Source: JBLUOA01 sp048060095
GTDB taxonomy: Bacteria > Pseudomonadota > Alphaproteobacteria > Rhodobacterales > Rhodobacteraceae
Assembly: GCF_048060095.1 (NCBI RefSeq)
Contig: NZ_JBLUOA010000001.1
Coordinates: 434,001 to 498,000, forward strand
Reading direction: 5' to 3'
DNA: 64,000 bases
The position numbers and the translations under genes were made by a program. Positions 7,680 to 16,791 of this stretch are shown piece by piece. Position 1 is the first letter of the stretch. Every line of letters starts with the position of its first letter. A model generated the notes under the pieces. That model was given only the letters and a program-made list of their open reading frames with translations, was not told where the DNA came from and made no database searches.

Positions 7680-9359
7680 ATGGCTCAAAACGCATCTATG
7701 GAGGAATTCGAAGCCCTTCTGAACGAAAGCTTCGAAATTGACACGCCCGACGAGGGTTCCGTTGTCAAAGGTAAAGTCATCGCAGTCGAAGCTGGCCAAG
7801 CCATCATCGACGTCGGCTACAAGATGGAAGGCCGCGTTGACCTAAAAGAATTCGCAAATCCCGGCGAAGCGCCCGAAATTTCTGTTGGTGATGAGGTCGA
7901 AGTTTACCTCCGCCAAGTAGAAAACGCGCGGGGCGAAGCAGTCATTTCCCGCGAAATGGCCCGCCGCGAAGAAGCTTGGGATCGCCTCGAAAAAGCATAT
8001 GCAGACGAAGAACGCGTCGAAGGCGCAATCTTTGGCCGCGTAAAAGGTGGCTTCACCGTCGATCTGGGTGGCGCGGTTGCGTTCCTTCCCGGCTCGCAAG
8101 TTGATGTCCGCCCGGTTCGTGACGCTGGCCCGCTGATGGGTCTGAAGCAGCCGTTCCAAATTCTGAAAATGGATCGCCGCCGGGGCAACATCGTTGTGTC
8201 GCGCCGCGCAATCCTCGAAGAATCGCGTGCTGAACAGCGTGCAGAAGTCATCGGCAAGCTGTCCGAAGGCGACGCAGTTGACGGTGTCGTCAAGAACATC
8301 ACGGAATACGGCGCGTTCGTCGATCTGGGCGGTGTTGACGGCCTGCTACACGTCACCGACATGGCTTGGCGCCGTGTGAACCACCCGTCCGAAATCCTGT
8401 CGATCGGCGAAACCGTCAAGGTTCAGGTCATCAAGATCAACAAGGAAACGCACCGCATCAGCCTCGGCATGAAGCAGCTGCAGGAAGATCCTTGGGATGC
8501 AGTCGCCGCGAAATACGCGCTCGACTCTGTTCACACGGGCCGCGTGACCAACATCACCGACTACGGCGCGTTTGTTGAGCTTGAGCCGGGTGTTGAAGGC
8601 CTCGTCCACGTCTCCGAAATGTCCTGGACCAAGAAAAACGTCCATCCGGGCAAGATCGTGTCCACCTCGCAAGAGGTTGAGGTCATGGTGCTGGAAATCG
8701 ACGAAGCCAAGCGCCGCGTGTCGCTTGGCCTGAAACAGACCATGCGCAACCCGTGGGAAGTCTTTGCGGAAACCCACCCGGTTGGCACCGAAGTTGAAGG
8801 TGAAGTCAAGAACATCACCGAATTCGGTCTGTTCATCGGTCTTGAAGGCGAAATCGACGGCATGGTTCACCTGTCCGACCTGACATGGGAAGGCCGTGGC
8901 GAAGACGTGATCGGCGATTACCACAAGGGCGACGTCGTGAAAGCGGCCGTGACCGAAGTGGACGTTGAGAAAGAGCGCATCTCGCTCTCCGTCAAGGCGC
9001 TGGATGGCGATCCGTTCGCCGAGGCCGTTGATGGCGTCAAGCGCGGCTCGATCATCACTGTCGAAGTGACCAAGATCGAAGATGGCGGGATCGAAGTGGA
9101 ATATGAAGGCATGAAATCCTTCATCCGCCGCTCTGACCTTAGCCGTGATCGCGCAGAACAGCGTCCGGAGCGTTTCGGTGTTGGCGACAAGGTTGACGTT
9201 CGCGTCACCAACGTCGACGCGAAGACCCGCCGCTTGGGTCTGTCGATCAAAGCACGCGAAATCGCGGAAGAGAAAGAAGCGGTTCAGCAGTACGGTTCGT
9301 CCGACTCTGGCGCGTCTCTTGGCGATATTCTTGGTGCCGCGCTTAAGGGCGACGAATAA
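7680..9359 (+). CDS. rpsA: 30S ribosomal protein S1
   Basis: S1 binds mRNA and helps place it on the 30S subunit. The 559-residue protein contains six S1 (OB-fold) repeats. The first two are degenerate and bind the ribosome (starting near GSVVKGKVIAV and VEGAIFGRVKGG). The four RNA-binding copies are clear, with the recurring wording NITEYGAFVDL, NITDYGAFVEL and NITEFGLFIGL followed by DGLLHVTDM, EGLVHVSEM and DGMVHLSDL. Codon use is strongly biased, as expected for a highly expressed gene. It is followed by a strong terminator. Confidence 0.97.
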   Translation: MAQNASMEEFEALLNESFEIDTPDEGSVVKGKVIAVEAGQAIIDVGYKMEGRVDLKEFANPGEAPEISVGDEVEVYLRQVENARGEAVISREMARREEAWDRLEKAYADEERVEGAIFGRVKGGFTVDLGGAVAFLPGSQVDVRPVRDAGPLMGLKQPFQILKMDRRRGNIVVSRRAILEESRAEQRAEVIGKLSEGDAVDGVVKNITEYGAFVDLGGVDGLLHVTDMAWRRVNHPSEILSIGETVKVQVIKINKETHRISLGMKQLQEDPWDAVAAKYALDSVHTGRVTNITDYGAFVELEPGVEGLVHVSEMSWTKKNVHPGKIVSTSQEVEVMVLEIDEAKRRVSLGLKQTMRNPWEVFAETHPVGTEVEGEVKNITEFGLFIGLEGEIDGMVHLSDLTWEGRGEDVIGDYHKGDVVKAAVTEVDVEKERISLSVKALDGDPFAEAVDGVKRGSIITVEVTKIEDGGIEVEYEGMKSFIRRSDLSRDRAEQRPERFGVGDKVDVRVTNVDAKTRRLGLSIKAREIAEEKEAVQQYGSSDSGASLGDILGAALKGDE

Positions 9360-9385
9360 CAAAACACGGGCCATTTGTGCCAAGA

Positions 9386-9417
9386 ACGGCCCCGTTTCTG
9401 ACGGGGCCGTTTTTTTT
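9386..9417 (+). terminator. Rho-independent terminator of rpsA
   Basis: ACGGCCCCG (9386-9394) pairs perfectly with CGGGGCCGT (9402-9410) around a 7-nt loop, followed by eight T residues (9410-9417). It lies 26 bp after the rpsA stop. The remaining bases to 9645 hold a possible weak promoter (TTGTTT 9553, TATAGT 9579, spacing too long) before ihfB and nothing else I can name. Confidence 0.92.
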
Positions 9418-9645
9418 ACGAATCGTTTTCCGCCGGGCCGCGTGACAGGCCGATTTGGTGCGCCCTCAAGGTGAACGCACCCCCGCCAACAGTCCAAAAA
9501 TCGCGCAAGGCCCTCAAAAACGCGCGTTTTTCTGCCAACGGGCGATGGCAAATTGTTTCTTATTTCCGAGAGTTTGCATATAGTCGTTCCAATAATCGAC
9601 GCTGCTGATCGACTGCGCGCTGTCCAAACCAGGGGGACAATTGGG

Positions 9646-9927
9646 ATGATCCGTTCGGAACTTGTCCAGAAAATTGCTGACGAAAATCCACATCTGTATC
9701 AACGCGATGTGGAGCGAATTGTGAACACGATATTTGAAGAGATCATCGAAGCCATGGCCCGCGGCCACCGGGTTGAACTCCGCGGATTTGGTGCGTTCTC
9801 TGTGAAAAAGCGCGATGCGCGAATTGGCCGAAACCCTCGCACGGGCGAGTCGGTTGCGGTTGAAGAAAAACACGTTCCGTTCTTTAAGACAGGGAAGCTT
9901 CTTCGCGATCGCCTGAACGGGAAATAG
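9646..9927 (+). CDS. ihfB: Integration host factor subunit beta
   Basis: IHF beta pairs with the alpha subunit to bind and sharply bend specific DNA sites in transcription, recombination and replication. The 93-residue protein has the HU/IHF fold: the N-terminal dimerisation helices MIRSELVQKIADENP, then the beta-arm with ELRGFGAFSVKKRDARIGRNPRTG, which carries the intercalating proline tip. The ATG at 9646 follows AGGGGGA (9631-9637). An ATG upstream at 9553 would add 31 residues unlike any family member. The rpsA-ihfB-lapA order is common in proteobacteria. Confidence 0.95.
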   Translation: MIRSELVQKIADENPHLYQRDVERIVNTIFEEIIEAMARGHRVELRGFGAFSVKKRDARIGRNPRTGESVAVEEKHVPFFKTGKLLRDRLNGK

Positions 9928-9933
9928 AATACC

Positions 9934-10293
9934 ATGCGCTACCTTCGCTACGCCTTCCTTGCGGCTTTGGCCATTTGTTTGATCACTGTGGCCCTTGCCA
10001 ATCGCAGCATTGTCGAACTGCGATTGCTGCCCGAGGAAGTGTCAGAGCTTTTGGGGATGAATGCGGGCATCCAACTGCCGCTGTTTATCGTGATCTTCGG
10101 CGGCATCGTCGCCGGGCTGCTGATCGGATTCGTCTGGGAATGGTTCCGCGAGATGAAGCACCGCAATGAGGCGAGCCGCGCCAAGCGTGAGGCTGCGAAG
10201 CTAAGCCGCGAAGTCTCTCGCCTGCGCGAAGACAAGAGCGCGCCGGAGGATGACGTGCTGCGGTTGCTTGAGGACGGCGGCGCGACACGCTAG
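9934..10293 (+). CDS. LapA-type inner membrane protein (DUF1049)
   Basis: The 119-residue protein has two transmembrane helices (about residues 5-23 and 46-68) and a basic cytosolic C-terminal coiled-coil segment (about 70-105, rich in Arg, Lys and Glu). This is the arrangement of LapA/YciS proteins, which in E. coli work with LapB in regulating lipopolysaccharide assembly. It starts 6 bp after ihfB, as in many proteobacteria where lapA-lapB follow ihfB. No lapB (TPR protein) follows here; trpF does. Confidence 0.8.
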   Translation: MRYLRYAFLAALAICLITVALANRSIVELRLLPEEVSELLGMNAGIQLPLFIVIFGGIVAGLLIGFVWEWFREMKHRNEASRAKREAAKLSREVSRLREDKSAPEDDVLRLLEDGGATR

Positions 10294-10319
10294 AACCGCC
10301 TTCTGGATTGCTGGCGGTT
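10294..10319 (+). terminator. Hairpin after the lapA-like gene
   Basis: AACCGCC (10294-10300) pairs with GGCGGTT (10313-10319) immediately after the stop codon, with a 12-nt loop and only three T residues following. It may be a weak terminator or an RNA 3'-end element before trpF. Confidence 0.4.
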
Positions 10320-10362
10320 TGTCGGCATCTCCATCGATTTCTTGAGGGCAGGGCCGTGCGCG

Positions 10363-11013
10363 ATGGCTGATATCAGAGTGAAAATCTGCGGGTTGAGCGA
10401 TCCGGCGCACGTGGCCGTGGCTGCGTCATGCGGCGCGCGCTACGTCGGGTTTGTTTTCTTCGGCAAATCACCGCGAAACGTGTCGATCGCGCAGGCCGCG
10501 TCCTTGGCGATCGACGTTCCGGTCGGCGTGGCCAAGGTCGCGCTTGTCGTCAATGCGGATGATGCGTTGCTTGACGAGATCACCAACCAAGTTCCGCTTG
10601 ATATGCTGCAACTTCACGGTTCCGAGACACCGAAGCGGGTGGAGCAGATTAAGGCGCGGTATGGGCTTCCGGTGATGAAGGCTGTCGGGGTCGCGGACGC
10701 GTCTGACCTACCGGCGCTTGATGACTACGCCGAGGTCGCGGATCAAATACTGGTCGACGCGAAGCCGCCAAAAACGGCGGAACTGCCCGGCGGCAACGGG
10801 CTTTCCTTTGACTGGAGGTTGATCGCCAACCGTGACTGGTCGGTGCCGTGGATGCTCGCTGGTGGGCTGACCGCCGGCAACGTGGCAGAGGCGGTGGCGC
10901 TGACCGGGGCGACGCAGGTCGACGTATCCACTGGCGTCGAAACGGCGCCGGGGGTAAAGGATGCAGCTAAGATATCGGATTTCATTTCCGCCGCGCGGGG
11001 AGACAGCAGATGA
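10363..11013 (+). CDS. trpF: Phosphoribosylanthranilate isomerase
   Basis: TrpF carries out the Amadori rearrangement of phosphoribosylanthranilate in tryptophan synthesis. The 216-residue TIM-barrel protein starts with VKICGL (catalytic Cys8 region). It has GFVFFGKSPR for substrate binding, LQLHGSE on strand three, the QILVDAK segment with the catalytic aspartate, and the phosphate-binding LAGGL and DVSTGVE at the C-terminal end. The ATG at 10363 is preferred over a TTG at 10342. Its last four bases overlap the trpB start (ATGA), indicating coupled translation. Confidence 0.95.
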   Translation: MADIRVKICGLSDPAHVAVAASCGARYVGFVFFGKSPRNVSIAQAASLAIDVPVGVAKVALVVNADDALLDEITNQVPLDMLQLHGSETPKRVEQIKARYGLPVMKAVGVADASDLPALDDYAEVADQILVDAKPPKTAELPGGNGLSFDWRLIANRDWSVPWMLAGGLTAGNVAEAVALTGATQVDVSTGVETAPGVKDAAKISDFISAARGDSR

Positions 11014-12245
11014 ACGACCTTTTCAACAGTTTCATGACGGGGCCGGATGAAAACGGGCGCTTTGGCGACTTTGGCGGGCGGTTCGTCAGCGAAACGCTGA
11101 TGCCGCTGATCCTGAGCCTTGAGGAAGAATACGAACGCGCGAAAACCGACGATAGTTTCTGGGCAGAGATGGACGATCTGTGGAAACACTATGTCGGCCG
11201 CCCCAGCCCGCTTTATTTTGCGGAACGTATGACGAATGCGCTGGGTGGCGCGAAGATCTATCTGAAGCGGGATGAGCTGAACCATACCGGCGCGCACAAG
11301 ATCAATAACGTGCTGGGTCAGATCATCCTTGCCCGCCGCATGGGCAAGACGCGGATCATCGCGGAAACCGGGGCGGGGCAGCATGGCGTTGCGACCGCGA
11401 CGGTCTGCGCGAAATTCGGCCTGAAATGCATTGTTTATATGGGTGCGCATGACGTGGAACGCCAAGCGCCCAACGTGTTCCGTATGCGTTTGCTTGGGGC
11501 AGAAGTTGTGCCCGTCACATCAGGACGCGGCACGCTGAAGGATGCGATGAATGACGCACTGCGCGACTGGGTCACGAACGTGCGCGATACATTCTACTGC
11601 ATCGGCACCGTCGCAGGGCCACATCCCTATCCGGCGATGGTGCGGGACTTTCAGGCGATCATAGGCAAGGAAGTGCGCTGGCAACTGGCGGAGCAGGAAG
11701 GCGAGGGGCGTTTGCCCGACACCGTGATCGCGGCCATTGGCGGCGGGTCGAACGCGATGGGGCTGTTCTTTCCGTTCCTCGACGATAAGGAGGTCCGGAT
11801 TATCGGTGTTGAGGCCGGAGGCAAGGGCGTCAACGCCAAGATGGAGCATTGCGCATCCCTGACCGGCGGGCGGCCCGGTGTCTTGCACGGCAACCGAACC
11901 TATCTGCTGCAAGATGATGATGGGCAAATCCTCGAAGGGTTTTCGATCTCGGCCGGTCTTGATTACCCCGGCATTGGCCCCGAACACGCTTGGCTGCATG
12001 AAATTGGACGGGCGGAGTATGTCGCTATCACCGATAAGGAAGCGCTTGAGGCGTTTCAGTTCGCGTGTGAGCAGGAAGGCATCATTCCAGCGCTTGAGCC
12101 GTCGCACGCGCTGGCCCACGTCATCAAAATCGCACCGGAGCTTCCGAAGGACCACATCCTTGTCATGAATATGTGTGGACGTGGTGACAAAGACATCTTC
12201 ACCGTCGCCAAGGCGCTTGGTTTCGACATGGAAGACGCCGACTGA
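11010..12245 (+). CDS. trpB: Tryptophan synthase beta chain
   Basis: TrpB condenses indole with serine, using PLP, to make tryptophan. The 411-residue protein is full length. The PLP lysine is Lys97 in HTGAHKINN, followed by ETGAGQHGVATA. The phosphate-binding GGGSNAMG and the C-terminal CGRGDKD are present, as is the N-terminal FGGRFVSETLMP. It forms a pair with trpF. The partner trpA is not adjacent: it lies 4.5 kb away on the opposite strand (16792-17583). Confidence 0.97.
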   Translation: MNDLFNSFMTGPDENGRFGDFGGRFVSETLMPLILSLEEEYERAKTDDSFWAEMDDLWKHYVGRPSPLYFAERMTNALGGAKIYLKRDELNHTGAHKINNVLGQIILARRMGKTRIIAETGAGQHGVATATVCAKFGLKCIVYMGAHDVERQAPNVFRMRLLGAEVVPVTSGRGTLKDAMNDALRDWVTNVRDTFYCIGTVAGPHPYPAMVRDFQAIIGKEVRWQLAEQEGEGRLPDTVIAAIGGGSNAMGLFFPFLDDKEVRIIGVEAGGKGVNAKMEHCASLTGGRPGVLHGNRTYLLQDDDGQILEGFSISAGLDYPGIGPEHAWLHEIGRAEYVAITDKEALEAFQFACEQEGIIPALEPSHALAHVIKIAPELPKDHILVMNMCGRGDKDIFTVAKALGFDMEDAD

Positions 12246-12252
12246 CGCTGCG

Positions 12253-12627
12253 CTATTCGACCAACTTATATTGTTCAAGAACTTCAAGCGGGGCGATCAC
12301 CAGCGCCCTGCGATGACTGGCGGACAGGTCGACCTTGGGTGCGCAGCCTTCGTCATGGGCTTGCATAAAACGGCTCGCGCAAAGGCACCAGCGGTCGCCA
12401 GCCTTCAGCCCAGTAAAGCCAAATTCAGGCCGCGGCGTTGAAAGATCGTTACCGACGTATTTCGAGAACGCCAGAAACTCGTCCGTCATGATCGCGCAGA
12501 CCGTGTGGCTTCCCTGATCCTCGGCGCAGGTATTGCAGTGGCCGTCGCGAAAGAACCCGGTGATCGGATCGTTTGAACAGGGCACCAAGGGTTCTCCCAA
12601 CACATTGATGGGTGGGTCTTTTTCCAT
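12253..12627 (-). CDS. DUF2237 family protein
   Basis: The 124-residue protein matches DUF2237: NVLGEPLVPCS at the N terminus, PITGFFRDGHCNT, VCAIMTDEFLAFSK, GNDLSTPRPEFGF and GDRWCLCASRF. It has five conserved-looking cysteines and several aspartates, which suggests metal binding, but the function is unknown. It converges on trpB with a 7-bp gap and lies upstream of nothing obvious on its strand. It is common as a single gene in proteobacteria and cyanobacteria. Confidence 0.85.
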   Translation of the reverse strand: MEKDPPINVLGEPLVPCSNDPITGFFRDGHCNTCAEDQGSHTVCAIMTDEFLAFSKYVGNDLSTPRPEFGFTGLKAGDRWCLCASRFMQAHDEGCAPKVDLSASHRRALVIAPLEVLEQYKLVE

Positions 12628-12680
12628 ACGATCAGTTTAGGAGTTTGGCCTGAAGGCGCAAGCAGACAATGGCGGGCGGT

Positions 12681-13358
12681 TCAGCCGAATTTGTCCATCA
12701 ACCGCTGAAGGGCCGACCGGGTATCGGGTTCTTCCTGGGGCTGCTCGAGCTTTTTCTCAGGCGTTGGTTTTGCTGTCGTCGATGATCGCGGCGGCTGTGT
12801 TCGCAGCGCGACTGCGTTCAGAAACTTGCCGCTGTCACCCTCCGCAAGATGCGCCGCGCCGTCGGAGATTCCGCGCAGCACGTCGTCGAGCCACGCCTCA
12901 TCCGCCTTCGCGAAATCATGTAATACGTAACGCGACACGAGGTCTTTGTGCCCCGGATGCCCTATCCCGATCCGCACGCGGCGATATTCCGGCCCGATAT
13001 GCTGATGGAGCGACCGAAGGCCGTTATGCCCCGCGTGGCCGCCGCCTTGCTTCACCCGCACCTTGCCGGGCGCGAGGTCAAGTTCGTCTTGGAAAACAAT
13101 GACATGCTCCGGCTCAAGCTTGAAGAAGCGCATCGCTTCGCCAACCGATTGGCCGGACAGGTTCATGTAGGTTTCAGGCTTTAGCAGAACGATCTTCTCG
13201 CTGCCCAAGCGTCCTTCGCTTAGCTGGCCCTGAAATTTCGCACGCCACGGGGCGAAGCCGTGATCGTCTGCGATCCGGTCAACCGCCATGAATCCGACGT
13301 TATGTCGGTTCTGCGCGTATTTCGCGCCGGGGTTTCCAAGTCCAACGAATAATAGCAT
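12681..13358 (-). CDS. pth: Peptidyl-tRNA hydrolase
   Basis: Pth releases peptides from peptidyl-tRNAs that drop off ribosomes. The 225-residue protein shows GLGNPG with Asn9, RHNVGF with the catalytic His19, KPETYMNLSG, the DELDL acid and GGGHAGHNGLRS, and RIGIGHPG. After about residue 190 it carries a low-complexity tail rich in Pro, Lys and Glu, ending in SALQRLMDKFG, a common extension in Rhodobacterales. It lies downstream of rplY on the same strand, a conserved rplY-pth pair, with a terminator between them. Confidence 0.95.
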   Translation of the reverse strand: MLLFVGLGNPGAKYAQNRHNVGFMAVDRIADDHGFAPWRAKFQGQLSEGRLGSEKIVLLKPETYMNLSGQSVGEAMRFFKLEPEHVIVFQDELDLAPGKVRVKQGGGHAGHNGLRSLHQHIGPEYRRVRIGIGHPGHKDLVSRYVLHDFAKADEAWLDDVLRGISDGAAHLAEGDSGKFLNAVALRTQPPRSSTTAKPTPEKKLEQPQEEPDTRSALQRLMDKFG

Positions 13359-13441
13359 GGGTTATCGTCCGGTTTCGGTTGCCGCAATCTATGGGCCTTC
13401 GCGATTTGGTTCAATGCTAACGCGAAACGGGCCGTGCAAAC

Positions 13442-13469
13442 AAAAAACGCGGGGCGTTGGCCCCGCGTT
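13442..13469 (-). terminator. Rho-independent terminator of rplY
   Basis: Read on the minus strand, AACGCGGGGC and GCCCCGCGTT form a 10-bp stem around a 4-nt loop, followed by a T run (A run at 13442-13447 on the plus strand). It lies 23 bp after the rplY stop and before pth, so pth would depend on read-through or a promoter of its own. Confidence 0.88.
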
Positions 13470-13492
13470 CAATCTTTCGAACGGGCAGTGGA

Positions 13493-14170
13493 TTACTCCT
13501 CTGCTGCGTCCTCTTGTGCTTCTTCTTCGCTTTGCTCGGTCGTCGGAACTTCGTCTGCTGCGACTTCTTCTTCCTCCTCCTCGTCGTCTGCGGAACGCAG
13601 GCTGGACGGGGCAGAGATATTCGCAATAACGAATTCACGGTCGATCGTCGGCTTGGCGCCTTTCGGAAGTTCGATATCCGAAATCGTGATGGTATCGCCA
13701 ACTTCAAGCGCGGACACATCGACGGTCAGCTTTTCGGGGATATCGCCAGCGGTCACGATCAGTTCGACCTCGGGGCGGACAACGGTCAGAACGCCACCTT
13801 TTTTCAGGCCGGGGCTCTCTTCTTCGCCCTCAAACTCAACGTGAATGAAAAGGTTGATTTTGGTGGTCCGGCGCAGGCGCATCAGGTCCAGATGCGTCGG
13901 AAGGTCTTTCACGACGTCGCGCTGGACGTTGCGGCAGATCACGCGCACGTCTTCGTGGCCATCAACCTTGAGGTTGTAGAGCGTTGACAGGAACCGGCCT
14001 GCCTTCAGCTTTGCCAGAAGCACGTTGAAAGGAATGTCGATTGCAACGGGGTCTACGCCGCCGCCATATACGATACCAGGTACGTTGCCATTACGGCGAG
14101 ATTGACGAGCGGCGCCCTTGCCTGTCCCCGTTCGTACCGTGGCCTCAAGATCAGGAATCTGACCAGCCAT
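13493..14170 (-). CDS. rplY: 50S ribosomal protein L25/general stress protein Ctc
   Basis: This 225-residue protein is the long Ctc/TL5 form of L25, which binds 5S rRNA. The N-terminal L25 domain (about 1-95) contains GKGAARQSRRNGNVPGIVYG. The C-terminal TL5 beta domain follows (about 100-190, with HVEFEGEEESPGLKKGGVL and DIPEKLTVDVSALEVGDTI). A very acidic tail of Glu and Asp ends the protein. The ATG at 14170 is preceded by AGGAGA. A longer reading frame to 14302 adds 44 residues without family support. Confidence 0.95.
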   Translation of the reverse strand: MAGQIPDLEATVRTGTGKGAARQSRRNGNVPGIVYGGGVDPVAIDIPFNVLLAKLKAGRFLSTLYNLKVDGHEDVRVICRNVQRDVVKDLPTHLDLMRLRRTTKINLFIHVEFEGEEESPGLKKGGVLTVVRPEVELIVTAGDIPEKLTVDVSALEVGDTITISDIELPKGAKPTIDREFVIANISAPSSLRSADDEEEEEEVAADEVPTTEQSEEEAQEDAAEE

Positions 14171-14349
14171 GATAGTTCTCCTAGGTTTTGCGGGCATCCT
14201 CCAAGGCTGTATGCCCGCGTGAAGACGCGCGTATAGGGCAGATAACATCCAAAGGGAAGAGGGAATCCGGCGCGATTGTGCGGATTCGTTCACAGGGCGC
14301 ATTTGCTTTGCCTCTTGCCTGATTGGGTGGGCCGTGTCACTGCCAAATC

Positions 14350-15552
14350 ATGTCAACGCGCGCGGCGATCAGACACTCCCGAAATACGCTTCCGGCCTTT
14401 GCAGCGCAGGGGGTGTTTTGGGGCTGTTTCGGTGCATACGCTCCGGTTCTGAAGGCAGGAATTGGTGCAAGCGATGCGCAGTTTGGCTATGTCCTGCTGA
14501 TGTCCGCGATTGGGGCTGTGACGGCGATGTGGCTGGCGCCGTTGTTTTCGGCCCGGTTCGGGCGGTATGCGATGGCATTGGCTGCGATCATTCTGGCAAT
14601 CGCCTTCCAACTGCCGATGCAGACGGATCAGGTCTGGGTCTTTGGCGCGATGATGTTTTTTGTCGGGGCCGGGTCCGGTTTGCTTGACGTCGTGATGAAC
14701 GCGCATCTCAGCTTGATCGAAAGTCGAACGCGGACGTCACTGATGAACCTGAACCACGCTGGATTTTCCTTCGCCTACGCGGGGGCAGCGATCATTGCCG
14801 GCCTGTCGCGGGAAGCATCGTTGTCGCCCGCTGTGGTCTTTGCCGGGTTTGGCGCGGCGGTTGTGATTTGCGCGGCGTCGATGATTGAACCCGTCATGCC
14901 GGAGGGCGGAGAGGTGGAGGAACAGCGCGATACCACCAAACTGCCAACCGCCGTGATCTGGGGCGGGATGATTATCTTCGCAGCGTTCCTGACCGAAAAC
15001 GCGACCGAGGGTTGGTCTGCGCTTCACATCGAACGAACGCTCGGCGGTGGCGCGTCGGAAGGCGCGCTTGGCCCTGCGATGCTTGGGCTGACAATGGCCT
15101 TCGGGCGCCTGGGCGGGCAGCTTGTTTCGGCGCGGTTTCCAGAGGCGAGAGTGCTATTCTATGCGGCCTTATTGTCGGCGAGCGGCGCGTTCCTCGCTTC
15201 GATTGCGCCGTCGCCGTTGGTTGCGAATATCGGCTTTGCGATCCTCGGGCTTGGCGTGTCGGTCATCGCGCCGATGGCGTTTGTGCTGGTCGGACGCCGC
15301 GTCACGGATCAGGACAGAGCAAAGGCGATTTCGCGAGCCGCAGTGATAGGATATCTCGGGTTTTTCTTTGGCCCACCGATCATGGGCGGCGTGGCAGAGC
15401 TTGCCGGCTTGCGCTGGTCATTTGTCTTTGTCGCCGCCGTTCTGGGTGCCGTTCCGCTGTTCCTATGGATGCTGCGCCGGACGGAACGTGTTAGCTCCAC
15501 CGGCCTTCAAAATCTTCAGGCACAAACAGAATATCGCGGTCCACCTCATTGA
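14350..15552 (+). CDS. MFS transporter
   Basis: The 400-residue protein has about twelve hydrophobic helices in two halves, with a central charged loop near residues 185-205 (EGGEVEEQRDTTK). The layout and the motif MNAHLSLIESRTRTSLMNLNHAGFS after helix four are typical of the major facilitator superfamily, in the YbjJ/fucose-permease-like branch. The substrate cannot be told from sequence. A start at 14323 is possible but has no better site. Its 3' end overlaps the convergent FMN dehydrogenase gene by 62 bp. Confidence 0.8.
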   Translation: MSTRAAIRHSRNTLPAFAAQGVFWGCFGAYAPVLKAGIGASDAQFGYVLLMSAIGAVTAMWLAPLFSARFGRYAMALAAIILAIAFQLPMQTDQVWVFGAMMFFVGAGSGLLDVVMNAHLSLIESRTRTSLMNLNHAGFSFAYAGAAIIAGLSREASLSPAVVFAGFGAAVVICAASMIEPVMPEGGEVEEQRDTTKLPTAVIWGGMIIFAAFLTENATEGWSALHIERTLGGGASEGALGPAMLGLTMAFGRLGGQLVSARFPEARVLFYAALLSASGAFLASIAPSPLVANIGFAILGLGVSVIAPMAFVLVGRRVTDQDRAKAISRAAVIGYLGFFFGPPIMGGVAELAGLRWSFVFVAAVLGAVPLFLWMLRRTERVSSTGLQNLQAQTEYRGPPH

Positions 15553-16654
15553 TATCGCGGTGCCCGCACAGCGCCATTGATGTGTCGAGCTCTTTGTGGA
15601 TCACCTCAAGCGCCGATGTCACGCCCGCCTCACCCATCGCGCCGAGGCCATAGACAAAGGCCCGCCCGATCATCACGCCCTTGGCTCCCATCGCGACCGC
15701 TTTCAGCACGTCCTGACCGGATCGGATACCGCTATCAAGATGGATTTCGACTTTATCGCCGACGGCGTCCACGATGGCGGGCAGGGCGCGGATCGAACTG
15801 ATCGTGCCGTCAAGCTGCCGCCCGCCGTGGTTCGAAACGACGATGGCGTCGGCGCCCACGTTCGCGGCCATCTTGGCGTCTTCGACATCCATCACGCCTT
15901 TCAGGATCACCTTACCGCCCCACATCTTGATCAGCTCGCGCACCCGGTCCCAGTCAAGCGCGTGGTCGAATGCCTCCGCTGTCCAGCTTGATAGCGATGC
16001 CGGGTCCGATACACCTTTCGCATGGCCGATTACGTTGCCGAAGAACCGCCGCTTGGTGCCGAGCATGCCGAGGCCCCACTGCACCTTGGTCATCATGTTC
16101 GCAATGGATTTCGCGGTCAGCTTTGGCGGAGCGGACAGGCCGTTTTTCAAGTCTTTATGCCGCTGTCCCTGCACCTGAAGGTCAAGCGTGATGACGATGG
16201 CCGAACATCCCGCCGCGCGCGCGCGATCAAACAGGCGCTGCATGAAATCGTTGTCTTTCAGGGTGTAGACCTGGAACCAGAACGGCTTGGTCGTATGCTC
16301 CGCCACGTCTTCGATCGAACAGATAGAGAGGGTCGAAAGGGTGTAGGGCACGCCGAACTTCTCGGCGGCGCGGGCAGCTTTGATCTCTCCGTCCGCGTGC
16401 TGCATTCCGGTCAGACCGACGGGGGCGAGCGCGACGGGCATCGCCACATCTTGCCCGATCAACTGCGTCGCCGTGGTGCGGTTCGTCATATCGACGGCGA
16501 CGCGCTGGCGGAAATAGAGCTTGTCAAAATCCGACGTGTTTTCGCGAAACGTCTGTTCTGACCAACTGCCAGTTTCGGCGTAATCGTAGAACATTTTCGG
16601 CACGCGACGTTTGTAGAGCCGCTTGAGGTCGTCGATGTTTGTGATGACGGGCAT
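15491..16654 (-). CDS. FMN-dependent alpha-hydroxy-acid dehydrogenase (LldD-like)
   Basis: The 387-residue protein belongs to the FMN alpha-hydroxy-acid oxidase/dehydrogenase family (L-lactate dehydrogenase LldD, glycolate oxidase). Features in order are YDYAETGSWSEQT near the N terminus, PVALAPVGLTGMQH, FQVYTL, the FMN-binding VILKGV, the active-site SNHGGRQLDG with catalytic histidine and arginine, and DSGIRSGQDVLKA for phosphate binding. L-lactate is the likeliest substrate given the N-terminal wording, oxidised into the quinone pool. The ATG at 16654 follows GGAAC; an upstream TTG at 16669 is possible. A second, more divergent family member lies at 39931. Confidence 0.85.
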   Translation of the reverse strand: MPVITNIDDLKRLYKRRVPKMFYDYAETGSWSEQTFRENTSDFDKLYFRQRVAVDMTNRTTATQLIGQDVAMPVALAPVGLTGMQHADGEIKAARAAEKFGVPYTLSTLSICSIEDVAEHTTKPFWFQVYTLKDNDFMQRLFDRARAAGCSAIVITLDLQVQGQRHKDLKNGLSAPPKLTAKSIANMMTKVQWGLGMLGTKRRFFGNVIGHAKGVSDPASLSSWTAEAFDHALDWDRVRELIKMWGGKVILKGVMDVEDAKMAANVGADAIVVSNHGGRQLDGTISSIRALPAIVDAVGDKVEIHLDSGIRSGQDVLKAVAMGAKGVMIGRAFVYGLGAMGEAGVTSALEVIHKELDTSMALCGHRDINEVDRDILFVPEDFEGRWS

Positions 16655-16791
16655 GGGATGTTCCGGCAATTATTGGTTAAACTTCCTTACCAATTTATCA
16701 CATATCGCGCAAACGGATTCCTGCGTCCATACGGATACAGGCCACGAAGTGCGGCGGAGGGATCGTGATTGGCAGGTTTGAGCGGTGTGAA

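Noticed and set aside
8346..9551. 401-codon open frame antisense to rpsA
   Set aside because: It mirrors the repeated S1 domains of rpsA and runs across the rpsA terminator; its Phe/Asp/His-rich translation has no domain.
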